DNA of 64,000 nucleotides, from contig JAEXGH010000032.1 of NCBI GenBank assembly GCA_023450935.1, positions 1 through 64,000 on the forward strand, given 5' to 3'. Below the pieces are notes generated by a model, which saw only the letters and a list, made by a program, of their open reading frames with translations, made no database searches and was not told the DNA's origin. Shown piece after piece: positions 52,515 through 61,090 of this stretch. Source of the stretch: Verrucomicrobiota bacterium (GTDB taxonomy: Bacteria > Verrucomicrobiota > Verrucomicrobiia > Opitutales > Intestinicryptomonadaceae). The number at the start of each line of letters is the position of its first letter. Position 1 is the stretch's first letter. Made by a program: the position numbers and the translations under genes.

Positions 52515-53575
52515 ACTACAACCTGCCCGACGAACGCATTGCGCGATTCCCCGCGCAAAAGCGCGACGAATCGAAACTGCTTGTATACGAACGCGCTTCG
52601 GGGAAAATTTCGCATACAGTCTTCAGGGAAATCGCCGATTTTCTTCCGGTGAATTTCGACTTTTTCCGCAATAACGCCGCCGTTTTGAAGGCGCGCATTT
52701 TTGCGAGAAAAACCACAGGCGCGGAAGTTGAATGCCTGCTGCTTACGCCCGTAGACGGCGACGTATGGAACTGCATGCTGCGCCCCGCAAAACGCCTGAA
52801 AAACGGCGCGACATTCGGCGTTGACGGCGCGTTTTCGGCTACAGTTTTGGAGCATCTTGAAAACGGCAACTGCGTTGTGAAATTCGACTTGGACAAACGC
52901 TTCCCAAACGCCGTCGAAATGGCGGAGGAAATCGGCGTTGTGCCCCTGCCCCCGTATATCCGCCGCGATCAGCATTCGCCCGAATACGACAAAACTTTCG
53001 ACAATTTGCGCTACGAAACCGTCTACGCCGACTCCCGCAAACGCGTTGCCGCGGCGGCACCCACGGCGGGGCTGCACTTTACAAACGAACTCATCGACTC
53101 CCTGCGCAGGCGCGGAGACAGGTTTTTCAACCTAACGCTGCACGTCGGCATAGGCACTTTTCAGCCGCTTAAAACCGACATCGTAGAGGCGCACAAAATG
53201 CACGCCGAAGTCTACGAAATTCCGGCGTCCACACTGCGCGCTCTCGGGGAGCGCAAAAATCCGCGTCTTGCGGTGGGAACTACATCGCTGCGGGCGATGG
53301 AGGATTTCTGCCGCAAACACGTCGGCGGTTTCAACTCCGAAAAGTCCGTTATCGACAGTGCGTCTTTGTTCGTGTATCCGCCGCAGAGTATTGTTTCTGC
53401 TGACGCGATGATAACCAACTTCCACCTGCCGCGTTCCACGCTTATGTGTCTTGTTTCGGCGTTCATAGCTCCCAACAGCCTCGACGGAATCGGCATACTC
53501 AAGGACATCTATAAAACGGCGATAGAGCACGAATACAATTTCTATTCCTACGGCGACGCAATGCTGATACTGTAG
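52496..53575 (+). CDS. queA: S-adenosylmethionine:tRNA ribosyltransferase-isomerase
   Basis: QueA makes epoxyqueuosine in tRNA. 359 residues from the ATG at 52496; longer open upstream frame is not homologous. LDYNLPDERIARFPAQKRDE (6-25) is the family's opening, followed by ARIFARKTTGAEVECLLL, YADSRKRVAAAAPTAGLHFT, HVGIGTFQPLKTDIV and ITNFHLPRSTLMCLVSAF. It overlaps the PfkB gene by 19 nt. Ends convergent with the HAD gene. Confidence 0.95.
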   Translation: MDCSILDYNLPDERIARFPAQKRDESKLLVYERASGKISHTVFREIADFLPVNFDFFRNNAAVLKARIFARKTTGAEVECLLLTPVDGDVWNCMLRPAKRLKNGATFGVDGAFSATVLEHLENGNCVVKFDLDKRFPNAVEMAEEIGVVPLPPYIRRDQHSPEYDKTFDNLRYETVYADSRKRVAAAAPTAGLHFTNELIDSLRRRGDRFFNLTLHVGIGTFQPLKTDIVEAHKMHAEVYEIPASTLRALGERKNPRLAVGTTSLRAMEDFCRKHVGGFNSEKSVIDSASLFVYPPQSIVSADAMITNFHLPRSTLMCLVSAFIAPNSLDGIGILKDIYKTAIEHEYNFYSYGDAMLIL

Positions 53576-53622
53576 CGGGGCTAACCGCGCCCCGCCCGCA
53601 CGCCGACTCCCCGCTGTGTGTG

Positions 53623-54453
53623 CTAATACAAAAGGGCGTGTTCGGCGGCGATTTTATCGATAACGCGCATAACCTGCGCGGAAAGCTCGGAGTTTTTGCG
53701 GTAGTCCGCTTTCGCGGTAAAATCGACGCGGTTTTCGTTGAGCAGCTTTTCCGACTGCCTGCGCTTTGAAACGGAACCGTCGTGGACTGCTATGGAATAG
53801 CCGCCCTGCGTTTTTACAAGCTTCATCGCCGGAATGTCGGTAGAGCCGTCGCCGAAGTAAATCATGCGGCTGAACGGCACGGGGCGCAGATGTTCGGGCA
53901 TGTAATTGTTGATTGACTTTTGAACGTCGAAAATTCCCTTGTTTATGCGGAAGAGAAAGTTCATTTTTGTCGTGTAATTTACCGCCTGCGCGGGCCACAT
54001 GGCGACTCCGTAGATGTCATACATGAAGCTCGACGCGTATATTTTGTGGAAGTTGGAGGCAACCGCCGTTCCCTCTATCATCTCCTTTATGCCCGACGAA
54101 ATTATGTAGTGTTTTACGGTTGCGCCGTATTTTGCACCGTATTCGTTTATGCGCGTGAACCAGTCGTTGCCGTTACGCGAGACAAGACCCGAATAGAATT
54201 TTACTTTTTTACCGAAGCGTACAAAGTCGTCGCGCCTGATTTTTATGTCGTGTTTTTTCGCCTGATTGCACATCAGGTACATATACGCGAGAATTTCGTC
54301 GGCGTCCTGCTTGCGGGCAATGCGGCATGTTTCCTGCCAGAACGCCTTCGGTTCTTTCTGCAGCTGCGGAATGAACGAATACTCCTGCATATTCGCGGGC
54401 GACAGCGTTCCGTCGAAGTCGTAGCAAAGCGCGATTGTAAAATTCTTTTTCAT
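53623..54453 (-). CDS. HAD-superfamily phosphatase, PSP-like
   Basis: 276 residues. LCYDFDGTLSP (8-18) is motif I with nucleophile Asp, YIISSGIKEMI (about 117) motif II, and MIYFGDGSTDIPAMKLVK (about 199) motif IV. A helical cap lies between I and II. It resembles phosphoserine-phosphatase-like HAD proteins of unknown substrate. It stands downstream of the BMC operon on the same strand, separated by a terminator, so it is probably independent. Confidence 0.85.
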   Translation of the reverse strand: MKKNFTIALCYDFDGTLSPANMQEYSFIPQLQKEPKAFWQETCRIARKQDADEILAYMYLMCNQAKKHDIKIRRDDFVRFGKKVKFYSGLVSRNGNDWFTRINEYGAKYGATVKHYIISSGIKEMIEGTAVASNFHKIYASSFMYDIYGVAMWPAQAVNYTTKMNFLFRINKGIFDVQKSINNYMPEHLRPVPFSRMIYFGDGSTDIPAMKLVKTQGGYSIAVHDGSVSKRRQSEKLLNENRVDFTAKADYRKNSELSAQVMRVIDKIAAEHALLY

Positions 54454-54520
54454 ATTCTCGCCTACGTTATTTTATTCCGAGCCTTGTGCAAGTTTTTTCG
54501 GCGTCGCAATACTTGCGCAA

Positions 54521-54559
54521 AAAAAACGGACGTCCGCATTTTGCCGAAGACGCCCGTTT
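54521..54559 (-). terminator. Intrinsic terminator of the microcompartment operon
   Basis: On the minus strand AAACGGGCGTC pairs with GACGTCCGTTT (one G-U) and is followed by TTTTTT. It lies about 18 nt past the aldolase stop codon at 54577, the last gene of the operon. Confidence 0.85.
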
Positions 54560-54576
54560 CTTTGCGGTTGTCCGAA

Positions 54577-55653
54577 CTACTTTTTGAGTTCCGACATTAT
54601 CATTTGCGTGATTTTTTGGACCACCTTTTCGGCGTCGCAGTCAAATCCCGCGCTCTTTTGCGGAGCGGCCTTTGCGTTGCACACACACGCGGGGCGGAAT
54701 TCGTCTCTGCTGTCGCAGAGTTTGCACTCCTTGAGGTTTGTCTGGTCAACCATTCCCATTGCACTTCTGATTTTTACAAGCTCCTTCGCGTCGTTTTCCG
54801 AGAAGTGGCGCGGACCGCCGATTTGGAACGCAAGCATCGAAGTGTAGCAGTGGGCTTCCACATTTTCCATTTTCCAGAAAGCCGTTTCGATGTCGTTCGC
54901 CCAAGTCATAACGCCGTGGTTTACCATAAAAACGCAGTCGTGCTTTACGCCGCATTCGCCGACGGCGTTTGCCATATGCTGCGTTCCGGGCGTGCCGTAG
55001 TCGGCCAAGCCGACCTGACCAATGAAGATTTCGGTTTCGGGATTGACGCAGCGCGGCGGAGTTTTCCCCGCGAGCGCAAAAGCCGTAGCGTGCGGCGGGT
55101 GCGCATGACAGCAGGCCTTCGCCATTGGCTGACGCTTCATGATGGCCAAGTGCGCCAGAACTTCGCTTGTGCGCTTTCTGTTGCCCGCAAGCTGGTTGCC
55201 GTCCATATCTACAAAGCACATATCCTCCACCGACATCGCCCCCTTCGAAATCATTGTAGGCGTGCACAGAACGATATTGTCGCCAACGCGGACGCTGAAG
55301 TTGCCGCCGTTGCCGTCATTATAGTTTTTGCTGTAGGAACGTCTGCCCAAATCGACAATGAGTCGTTTGAGCTTCATAATTTCTGGAGAATTGAAAAATC
55401 TTTCGATTTCTGCGGGGGTTTTCGGATCGTTGCCGGGAATCCACTTGTATTCCTTTTCGGGAATTTTGTATTCCTTCTTCGCGCCCGCAACCTTCGGTTC
55501 TGCGGCGGGGGAAGCGGCCGCCTGAGCCGAACGGGCAACGCCCAACGACGCCAACGAGTCTTTCGCCTGCGGCGTAAGGATTGCGTCGGCGGGCAACGTC
55601 CTGCCTTCGCTTGCGAGTTGTTCTATGTCTTTTATTGTGTATACTCTTTTCAT
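54577..55653 (-). CDS. Class II aldolase of PVC-type microcompartment (fuculose/rhamnulose-1-phosphate)
   Basis: 358 residues from the ATG at 55653, 5 nt after the preceding pentamer gene. The N-terminal 40 residues (MKRVYTIKDIEQLASEGRTL) form the extension seen in BMC aldolases. The aldolase core has GNGGNFSVRVGD, SEVLAHLAIM, zinc histidines in CCHAHPPHATA, FIGQVGLADYG and FMVNHGVMTWA. After a Cys-rich linker the end DAEKVVQKITQMIMSELKK is an amphipathic encapsulation helix. It splits a deoxysugar 1-phosphate into DHAP and lactaldehyde inside the shell. Confidence 0.87.
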   Translation of the reverse strand: MKRVYTIKDIEQLASEGRTLPADAILTPQAKDSLASLGVARSAQAAASPAAEPKVAGAKKEYKIPEKEYKWIPGNDPKTPAEIERFFNSPEIMKLKRLIVDLGRRSYSKNYNDGNGGNFSVRVGDNIVLCTPTMISKGAMSVEDMCFVDMDGNQLAGNRKRTSEVLAHLAIMKRQPMAKACCHAHPPHATAFALAGKTPPRCVNPETEIFIGQVGLADYGTPGTQHMANAVGECGVKHDCVFMVNHGVMTWANDIETAFWKMENVEAHCYTSMLAFQIGGPRHFSENDAKELVKIRSAMGMVDQTNLKECKLCDSRDEFRPACVCNAKAAPQKSAGFDCDAEKVVQKITQMIMSELKK

Positions 55654-55657
55654 TGTT

Positions 55658-55960
55658 TTATTTGTTTTTGAAATTAACGTTGAACCTGTCAACTATCCCG
55701 ACATTGTAGGCGTCGATTGCAATCGGGCGCGTGAACGCCGCGGTCGCCTCCGCCCCCTCGACGTATCCGATTACGTCGCCGAGAGTTGCGCCGAGATTGT
55801 CATAAACAATCAAGTTGTATTGCGTTTTTGAAAGAGTCGTGTCCGACTTGTCGGCGTAGTTGTTCCTGTCAAGCGGCGACGCCACGACGAGCATTCCGCC
55901 CGCCAAAGACGGGTCTTTCTTGGAAAGCACAACCCTGCCGATTACTCTTGCAAGTTTCAT
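55658..55960 (-). CDS. BMC-P shell vertex protein (EutN/CcmL family)
   Basis: 100 residues, the normal size. MKLARVIGRVVLSKKDPSLA, then LVVASPLDRNNYAD and LGDVIGYVEGAEA are EutN/CcmL elements; pentamers cap the shell vertices. It is one of three BMC-P genes here, the PVC-type number. 3-5 nt spacing to both neighbours shows tight operon packing. Confidence 0.93.
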   Translation of the reverse strand: MKLARVIGRVVLSKKDPSLAGGMLVVASPLDRNNYADKSDTTLSKTQYNLIVYDNLGATLGDVIGYVEGAEATAAFTRPIAIDAYNVGIVDRFNVNFKNK

Positions 55961-55963
55961 AAG

Positions 55964-56221
55964 TCAGTCGTCCAACACGCAGATAATGCTGTTGCGAAGC
56001 GGGCTGTGCTCGCAACCGACGTATTTGCGGGTTTCGCTTCCGTCGGTAGAAATGAGCACCCTCGAGCCCATACCGCCGCCGAACGGACTTATCGCGGCGA
56101 CAATCGCGCCGGCGTCGTTTCCGCTTTCGTCGATGGGCTGGCACAGGAAAAGGGCGTTGCCCTCCACGCTTTCGTGCGCGCAACTCATTACGAGATTACC
56201 TACTATTTTTGCCAACTGCAT
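55964..56221 (-). CDS. BMC-P shell vertex protein (EutN/CcmL family)
   Basis: 85 residues from the ATG at 56221 (MQLAKIVGNLVMSCAHESVE). The frame is open upstream to 56290, but that part overlaps the end of the dehydrogenase gene and has no family match. LFLCQPIDESGNDAGAIVAA and GMGSRVLISTDGSETRKYVG are family motifs. Second pentamer of the operon. Confidence 0.92.
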   Translation of the reverse strand: MQLAKIVGNLVMSCAHESVEGNALFLCQPIDESGNDAGAIVAAISPFGGGMGSRVLISTDGSETRKYVGCEHSPLRNSIICVLDD

Positions 56222-56267
56222 TTTTTGCGGGGCGCGCCGAGCCGAAGCCGACCCGCGCGCCCTCCTT

Positions 56268-57725
56268 TTAGAATATGTTGAGGTTGTCAACCATTACGCA
56301 CCTGCGGCGGCGCGTAAACGTTTTCGGGTTGGAGATGCCTTCGCCCGTTGCCGTCGCTATCGAATACGAGAGATACCCTTCTCCGCCCAAGCCCAAGCCC
56401 GCCGTAGACGGGCCGTTTTTTACGAACACCGTAGTGTTCAGGGCTCTCGCCATTGCCGTCATATGCTGGACGTTGTATGAGTGGATAATAGCGCTGTGCT
56501 TGTAGTTGTGTTCCGCCTTCATTGCGGCGTCCAACGCCTCCTCGAAGTTACGGACTGCAACAACGGGGAGCATGGGCATCATTTGTTCTTCGAGAACGAA
56601 CGGGTTGTTTGCATCGGTCTGAGCGAAAAGCATTTTCGCCGCCGACCCCACCGACGTTCCCGCGGCTTCCGCCAGAACTTGGGGGTCTTTGCCGATGAGC
56701 TCGCGCTTGAGAACCGTGCGTCCGTTTTTGTTTTCGAACACCGATTTCGAAAGCGTATCTACCGCCGAAGAGCTGATTTTCACCGCACCGTTTGCCGAAA
56801 GAGCAGCCATGAATTTGTCGAGCACGCTCTCGAGCACGAACACTTCCTTTTCGCCCACGCAAAGCAAGTTGTTGTCAAACGCGCCGCCCGCTATGATGTC
56901 GGCGGCGGCCTTGTTCATATCGACAGTGTCGTCAACGATTACCGGCGGATTGCCGGGGCCCGCGCAAATCGATTTCTTGCCCGACTTCATCGCGGCATTC
57001 ACAACACCTGGGCCGCCCGTTATGCACATAATGGAGACTAACTCATTCTTGCAAATTGCGTCGAACGATTCAAGAGTGGGGTTTGCTATACAGCACACCA
57101 AATTTCTGATGCCGAGCTGTTTTTCGATTTCCGCGTTGAACGCCGAAACAGCCATAACCGCACTTTTTACACCGCCGGGGTGCGGGTTTATTACTATCGC
57201 ATTGCCCGCGGCAACCATATTAATGATGTTGCCCGCAATTGTCGGAACCGAATGCGTTACGGGGGTGATTGCGCCGATTACGCCGTAGGGACAGTATTCC
57301 TCGTGCATAATGCCGTGATCGCCGCTGTAGGCATCGGGACGAATCCATTCCGTTCCGGGGACGAGCTTGACTATCTCGAGCTTGCCGATTTTGTCGGGAA
57401 GGCGTCCGATTTTCGTTTCGTTGAATTCGAACGTGCCCCACTCCTTGGCGTTGGCAACCGTCATAGCCTTGACGATATCGACCACCTTTTGGCGCATTGC
57501 AATACCGCCCTTGCTCAACTGTTTAAACGCTTCGAACGCGGCGGCTGCCGCCTCTTTTACGTCGGTAAAAATGCCGTTGTTGCCCGACGAGCGGGGAACG
57601 AAGACATTAGGAGCCGACTGCGGCGCGTTCTTGCAGGAGCAACCGCCCTGCGCCTGCGCGCCCATCTGCTGCAACACACCGCGAACGATGCTGCGCAACG
57701 ATTCTTCATCTAAATTAAAACTCAT
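56268..57725 (-). CDS. CoA-acylating aldehyde dehydrogenase of the microcompartment (PduP/EutE type)
   Basis: 485 residues. An N-terminal amphipathic helix (LDEESLRSIVRGVLQQMG, 5-22) joined by a Gly/Cys linker to the enzyme is an encapsulation peptide. CPYGVIGAITPVTHSVPTIA and MCITGGPGVVNAAMKSGK bind cofactor, and AFDNNLLCVGEKEVFV holds the catalytic cysteine (about 286). It oxidises lactaldehyde, or acetaldehyde, to the acyl-CoA with NAD. Lies between BMC-P genes. Confidence 0.93.
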   Translation of the reverse strand: MSFNLDEESLRSIVRGVLQQMGAQAQGGCSCKNAPQSAPNVFVPRSSGNNGIFTDVKEAAAAAFEAFKQLSKGGIAMRQKVVDIVKAMTVANAKEWGTFEFNETKIGRLPDKIGKLEIVKLVPGTEWIRPDAYSGDHGIMHEEYCPYGVIGAITPVTHSVPTIAGNIINMVAAGNAIVINPHPGGVKSAVMAVSAFNAEIEKQLGIRNLVCCIANPTLESFDAICKNELVSIMCITGGPGVVNAAMKSGKKSICAGPGNPPVIVDDTVDMNKAAADIIAGGAFDNNLLCVGEKEVFVLESVLDKFMAALSANGAVKISSSAVDTLSKSVFENKNGRTVLKRELIGKDPQVLAEAAGTSVGSAAKMLFAQTDANNPFVLEEQMMPMLPVVAVRNFEEALDAAMKAEHNYKHSAIIHSYNVQHMTAMARALNTTVFVKNGPSTAGLGLGGEGYLSYSIATATGEGISNPKTFTRRRRCVMVDNLNIF

Positions 57726-57754
57726 TTTATTCTCCTGTTTGGCGTTTTTTCGCC

Positions 57755-58066
57755 TTATTTTTCGGATTTATACACCGACTTGGAGAAAACCTCCACATTG
57801 TCTACCAATCCGACAACCGCCGCGTCGATGGGCAATTCCTTCATGCCCTCGGCTTGGCGCGCGCTCGAACCCTGACTATACATCACAATCTGTCCGACCG
57901 CCGCGCCGCAACCGTCTACGGCGACAACCGTGTTTTTGGTTTCAACCAACTCGGGAGATTTCTCGTCGCCAATCTGCAGGGGACGCAGAACGGCAAGTTT
58001 GCTGCCCACAAGGCGCGGGTCCTTCTGGGTGGAGACAACCTGTCCGATAACTTTCGCCAAAAACAT
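57755..58066 (-). CDS. BMC-P shell vertex protein (EutN/CcmL family)
   Basis: 103 residues, MFLAKVIGQVVSTQKDPRLV then KLAVLRPLQIGDEKSPE and GQIVMYSQGSSARQAEGMKE. The third and most typical EutN-like pentamer; GSSAR followed by the PIDAAVVGLVDNVEV end is conserved. It sits 8 nt after a BMC-H gene and 30 nt ahead of the dehydrogenase gene. Confidence 0.94.
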   Translation of the reverse strand: MFLAKVIGQVVSTQKDPRLVGSKLAVLRPLQIGDEKSPELVETKNTVVAVDGCGAAVGQIVMYSQGSSARQAEGMKELPIDAAVVGLVDNVEVFSKSVYKSEK

Positions 58067-58073
58067 AACCGTT

Positions 58074-58367
58074 TTATTTCTTTGCTGCGGGAGCTTTGGG
58101 CGCGAGTGCGTCGGCCAAGCCTTCGTGCGGACGCGCTATCACATGGACGCTGAGAACTTCGCCCGCTTCGCCCGCGGCGTTTGCGCCGGCTTCTACCGCC
58201 GACTTCACGGAAGCGACATCGCCCGAGATTGTCGCGCTCACATACGCGCTGCCCATATCCTTATACTGACCAACCAAGCTTACGTCGGCAGCCTTCAACA
58301 TTGCGTCAACGCCTTTTACCAGAGCCACAAGACCCTTTGTTTCCAATACACCAATTGCTTTTGCCAT
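58074..58367 (-). CDS. BMC-H hexameric shell protein
   Basis: 97 residues with one BMC domain: AIGVLETKGLVALVKGVDAM (4-23), YVSATISGDVASVKSAVEAG (about 43-62, pore-side and lateral helix) and VLSVHVIARPHEGLADAL. A short Ala/Pro/Lys tail follows. Forms facets with the two other BMC-H proteins of the operon. RPH is the conserved facet-edge motif. Confidence 0.95.
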   Translation of the reverse strand: MAKAIGVLETKGLVALVKGVDAMLKAADVSLVGQYKDMGSAYVSATISGDVASVKSAVEAGANAAGEAGEVLSVHVIARPHEGLADALAPKAPAAKK

Positions 58368-58395
58368 TTTATTGCCTTTTATTTTGTTGTTAAAT

Positions 58396-59568
58396 TTATT
58401 TTTCCAAGAATTTCGCCGCCTCGCGCACGATTACGAGTTCCTCGTTCGCCACTACTGTAACGGCTTTTATTTTCGAATTAGATGAAGAGATTACTGCGTC
58501 CTTTTTGACTGCGTTTGCGTTGGCTTCGCTGTCGAGCACGAGTCCGAAACCCTCCAACGGTTTGAGAACAGCCGCCCTCAACCACGGATTGTTTTCGGCA
58601 ATGCCGCCGCTGAAACTTACCGCGTCAAGCCCGCCGAGCTGCACCATAAACTGGCCTATGTAGGAGCGCGTTGCATAGACAAGCGCGTCTATCGCCAACT
58701 TGGCGCGTTCGTTGCCGTTTTTCGCCTCTGCGGCTAAGTCGCGCATATCGTTTGAAACGCCGCTTATGCCGAGCAGTCCGCCCTCTTTCGAGAGCTGGCG
58801 CATCGCCTCTTCGGGGGTGATTTTAAGCACCGCCATTGCGTAGGGAACTGCCATTGCGTCCAAATCGCCAACTCGGTTGTTCTGCGGAAGACCGCTCTGC
58901 GGGGTGAACCCCATGCTTGCGCCGATTGCCGCGCCGTTTAAAATTCCGCAAACCGACGACGAGCCGCCCAAGTGGCAGTTTACAAGTCTGAACGGCTTTG
59001 CCAGATTTTTCGGCCCGTTATCGACATAGAGCGAACGCGCGCTTTCGGCGGCCTCGTATTCGCCGCAAAGTTCCGCAGCCCTTTCGGCGGCGAATTTGTG
59101 CGACGCCCCGTGGAAACCGTTGCGGCGTATTCCTATTTCGTCCCAGCTTTGGGGAACCGCATAGCGTTTCCACGCCCTGTCGGCCCACTGGTAGAACGAC
59201 GTTTCGAACAAAACGACCTTCCGCGCCGAGGGCAGAACCCTGCCGAACGCCCTGATTGCCGCCGCGTAGGGCGGATTGTGGGCGGGCGCAACGAACGCCA
59301 TATCGTCAAGAGCCTTCAAAACAGTGTCGTCCGCTTCCCTCAAACCGGAGAGATTTTTGCCGAGAACCGTCTTGAATGCCACGGCGTCTATTTCCGTCCA
59401 GCCATTCGAACGCAAATTGTCCAACGACTGTTTAATAGCGGAATCGTAGTCAGATACCCTATCCATACCGCCGCGCAGAAGCTCTTTGCAAGTGCCCGAG
59501 GCGTCGGCGTCGAAGAGCGTGTATTTGTAGCTCGTCGAACCTACGTTTGCTATTAAGATTCTCTTCAT
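58396..59568 (-). CDS. ackA: Acetate/propionate kinase
   Basis: 390 residues. Motifs deviate slightly from cytosolic AckA: ILIANVGSTSYKYTLFD (usually NxGSSSxK), RRNGFHGASHKF, NCHLGGSSSVCG, QSGLPQNNRVGDLD and FSGGIAENNPWLR. The last is the conserved ENxxxxR site. It makes ATP from the acyl-phosphate produced by PduL, outside or inside the shell. Its place between BMC-H genes is the PVC arrangement. An encapsulation helix was not recognised. Confidence 0.92.
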   Translation of the reverse strand: MKRILIANVGSTSYKYTLFDADASGTCKELLRGGMDRVSDYDSAIKQSLDNLRSNGWTEIDAVAFKTVLGKNLSGLREADDTVLKALDDMAFVAPAHNPPYAAAIRAFGRVLPSARKVVLFETSFYQWADRAWKRYAVPQSWDEIGIRRNGFHGASHKFAAERAAELCGEYEAAESARSLYVDNGPKNLAKPFRLVNCHLGGSSSVCGILNGAAIGASMGFTPQSGLPQNNRVGDLDAMAVPYAMAVLKITPEEAMRQLSKEGGLLGISGVSNDMRDLAAEAKNGNERAKLAIDALVYATRSYIGQFMVQLGGLDAVSFSGGIAENNPWLRAAVLKPLEGFGLVLDSEANANAVKKDAVISSSNSKIKAVTVVANEELVIVREAAKFLEK

Positions 59569-59581
59569 GTGAGCCTATCTG

Positions 59582-59857
59582 CTAAAACGAGAAACAGCCG
59601 AGTTTGGAGAGGTCGTCGTGCGGGCGCGCTATTACATCTACGGAGGAGACTTCGCCGATTTTCGAGGCGGCTTCCGAAGCTGCTTCAACTGCGGCCTTTG
59701 CGCTTGCGACATCACCTTCGAAGAACACCGCAACCAATCCGTTGCCCACTTTTTTCCAGCCGAGAATTTCCACATTCGCCGCCTTCATCGCCGCGTCGGC
59801 AGCTTCCATTGCGGGAACAAAACCCTTAGTTTCAATCATTGCCAAAGCTTGTTTCAT
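59582..59857 (-). CDS. BMC-H hexameric shell protein
   Basis: 91 residues, one BMC domain: ALAMIETKGFVPAMEAADAA, GNGLVAVFFEGDVASAKAAV, VSSVDVIARPHDDLSKLGCF. Pore-loop GNG and the FFEGD helix start differ from the two paralogues, so pore chemistry may differ. 13 nt separates it from ackA. Confidence 0.95.
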   Translation of the reverse strand: MKQALAMIETKGFVPAMEAADAAMKAANVEILGWKKVGNGLVAVFFEGDVASAKAAVEAASEAASKIGEVSSVDVIARPHDDLSKLGCFSF

Positions 59858-59886
59858 AAAAAATCCTTTTCGTGTTTTGTTCGAGA

Positions 59887-60156
59887 TTAGAAACCCATTT
59901 TCGAAAGCAACATCGGGTGCGGACGCGCTATGATGTTTGCCGAAACCAATTCACCGACGCTCGCCGCCGCGTTCTTGCCCGCTTCAACAGCCGCCTTTAC
60001 GCTGCCGACGTCGCCGCGGACAATGACCGTAACATAGCCGCTGCCGATTTGAACCTGTTTTACGAATTCCACGTCAGCCGCTTTTACCATGGCGTCCGTA
60101 GCTTCCACACAGCCTACATAGCCGCGTGTTTCTATCATACCTAATGATTGACTCAT
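59887..60156 (-). CDS. BMC-H hexameric shell protein
   Basis: 89 residues, one BMC domain: SLGMIETRGYVGCVEATDAM, GSGYVTVIVRGDVGSVKAAV, LVSANIIARPHPMLLSKMGF. Pore-loop GSG is the standard type. First BMC-H gene after pduL. Confidence 0.96.
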   Translation of the reverse strand: MSQSLGMIETRGYVGCVEATDAMVKAADVEFVKQVQIGSGYVTVIVRGDVGSVKAAVEAGKNAAASVGELVSANIIARPHPMLLSKMGF

Positions 60157-60194
60157 ATTATTTTACCTTTCGTGTTTTTGCGTTTAATTGAAAT

Positions 60195-60875
60195 TTATCT
60201 TACATTGACAAGCTCGCAGAGGGTATTCGGGCCGATATTGCAGGCGTTGCCCTCGTCGGTGTCGAGATGGACTTCAAGTTTAAGCCCCTTGCCTATGCGG
60301 CAGAGGAGGTTCTCGAAAATGAGCGAATTTTCCCCGTAGACTTTCAAATTCATATAGTCCTTGTCTTTGACGCCGTAGAAGGCGGCATCTTCGGGGCTCA
60401 TATGGACATGGCGCGCCGCTCGTATTACGCCGTGCGGAAGCTCGAAAAATCCCGCGGGGCCCATAAGCATGCATCCGGGCGTTCCCTTTACGTCGCCGCT
60501 GTGGCGGAGGGGAACGTCGAAGCCCAGCGCGCGGGCATCGGTGAGGGCAAGCTCCACTTGATTGTCGCTACGGCATGGGCCGAGTATGCGCAGGTTCGAT
60601 ATTATCCTCGAACGCGGGCCGATAAGCGTTACCGATTCCTTTGCGGCGAAGAAACCCTCCTGATAAAGCCATTTATGGACCGTGAGTTTGTAGCCTTTGC
60701 CGAACAACGCCTCAACCGCCTCCTGTGTGAGGTGGACGTGGCGCGCGCTGATGTTTACAACCAGCGGATTCGGTCCGACTTTCTGCGTCGGCACGGGAAG
60801 ATTCATTTGTTTGTAGACAGTCTCCCTGACCATCTGCTCTATTTTACTGTATGGAGTGTCTTTTGATAAATTCAT
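60195..60875 (-). CDS. pduL: Microcompartment phosphotransacylase
   Basis: 226 residues from the ATG at 60875; the frame also opens at a TTG two codons earlier. Converts acyl-CoA to acyl-phosphate and recycles CoA inside the shell. VNISARHVHLTQEAVEALFG and AARHVHMSPEDAAFYG each carry the HVH zinc ligands of PduL, and VPLRHSGDVKGTPGCMLMGP is the third conserved block. The first ~28 residues (SKIEQMVRETVYKQMNL) form an amphipathic encapsulation helix. First gene of the operon; no strong Shine-Dalgarno. Confidence 0.94.
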   Translation of the reverse strand: MNLSKDTPYSKIEQMVRETVYKQMNLPVPTQKVGPNPLVVNISARHVHLTQEAVEALFGKGYKLTVHKWLYQEGFFAAKESVTLIGPRSRIISNLRILGPCRSDNQVELALTDARALGFDVPLRHSGDVKGTPGCMLMGPAGFFELPHGVIRAARHVHMSPEDAAFYGVKDKDYMNLKVYGENSLIFENLLCRIGKGLKLEVHLDTDEGNACNIGPNTLCELVNVR

Positions 60876-60967
60876 AACCAATTTAGTTTAGTATTTTCTT
60901 TCCCAGTGGTTTAGCGGGATCGTGGTTATTTTTGAAATCCGCGTAAAGCCCGCTTTTATAAAGAACG

Positions 60968-61060
60968 CTTTGCCTTCCGAAAAATTTTAGCTACATAAAA
61001 TTCAAAAAAAGGCAAAGTTTCAAGAAAAAACTTCAAGAAAATTCACCTTTTTCAAGAAAA
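60968..61060. promoter_or_regulatory. Regulatory region upstream of the microcompartment operon
   Basis: Inverted arms CTTTGCCTT (60968) and AAGGCAAAG (61009), and three direct TTCAAGAAAA copies at 61019, 61032 and 61051. One more TTCAAGAAAA lies at 63502, before the HzsA-like gene. These look like operator sites for a shared regulator. A clear -35/-10 pair was not found. Confidence 0.4.
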
Positions 61061-61090
61061 TCCAAATAAACCCAATGTTTTTCCAAAATC

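Noticed and set aside
53920..55671. 583-codon open frame on the plus strand
   Set aside because: It is antisense to the HAD and aldolase genes, which have full family matches. Its own translation shows no domain; it is a by-product of codon bias.
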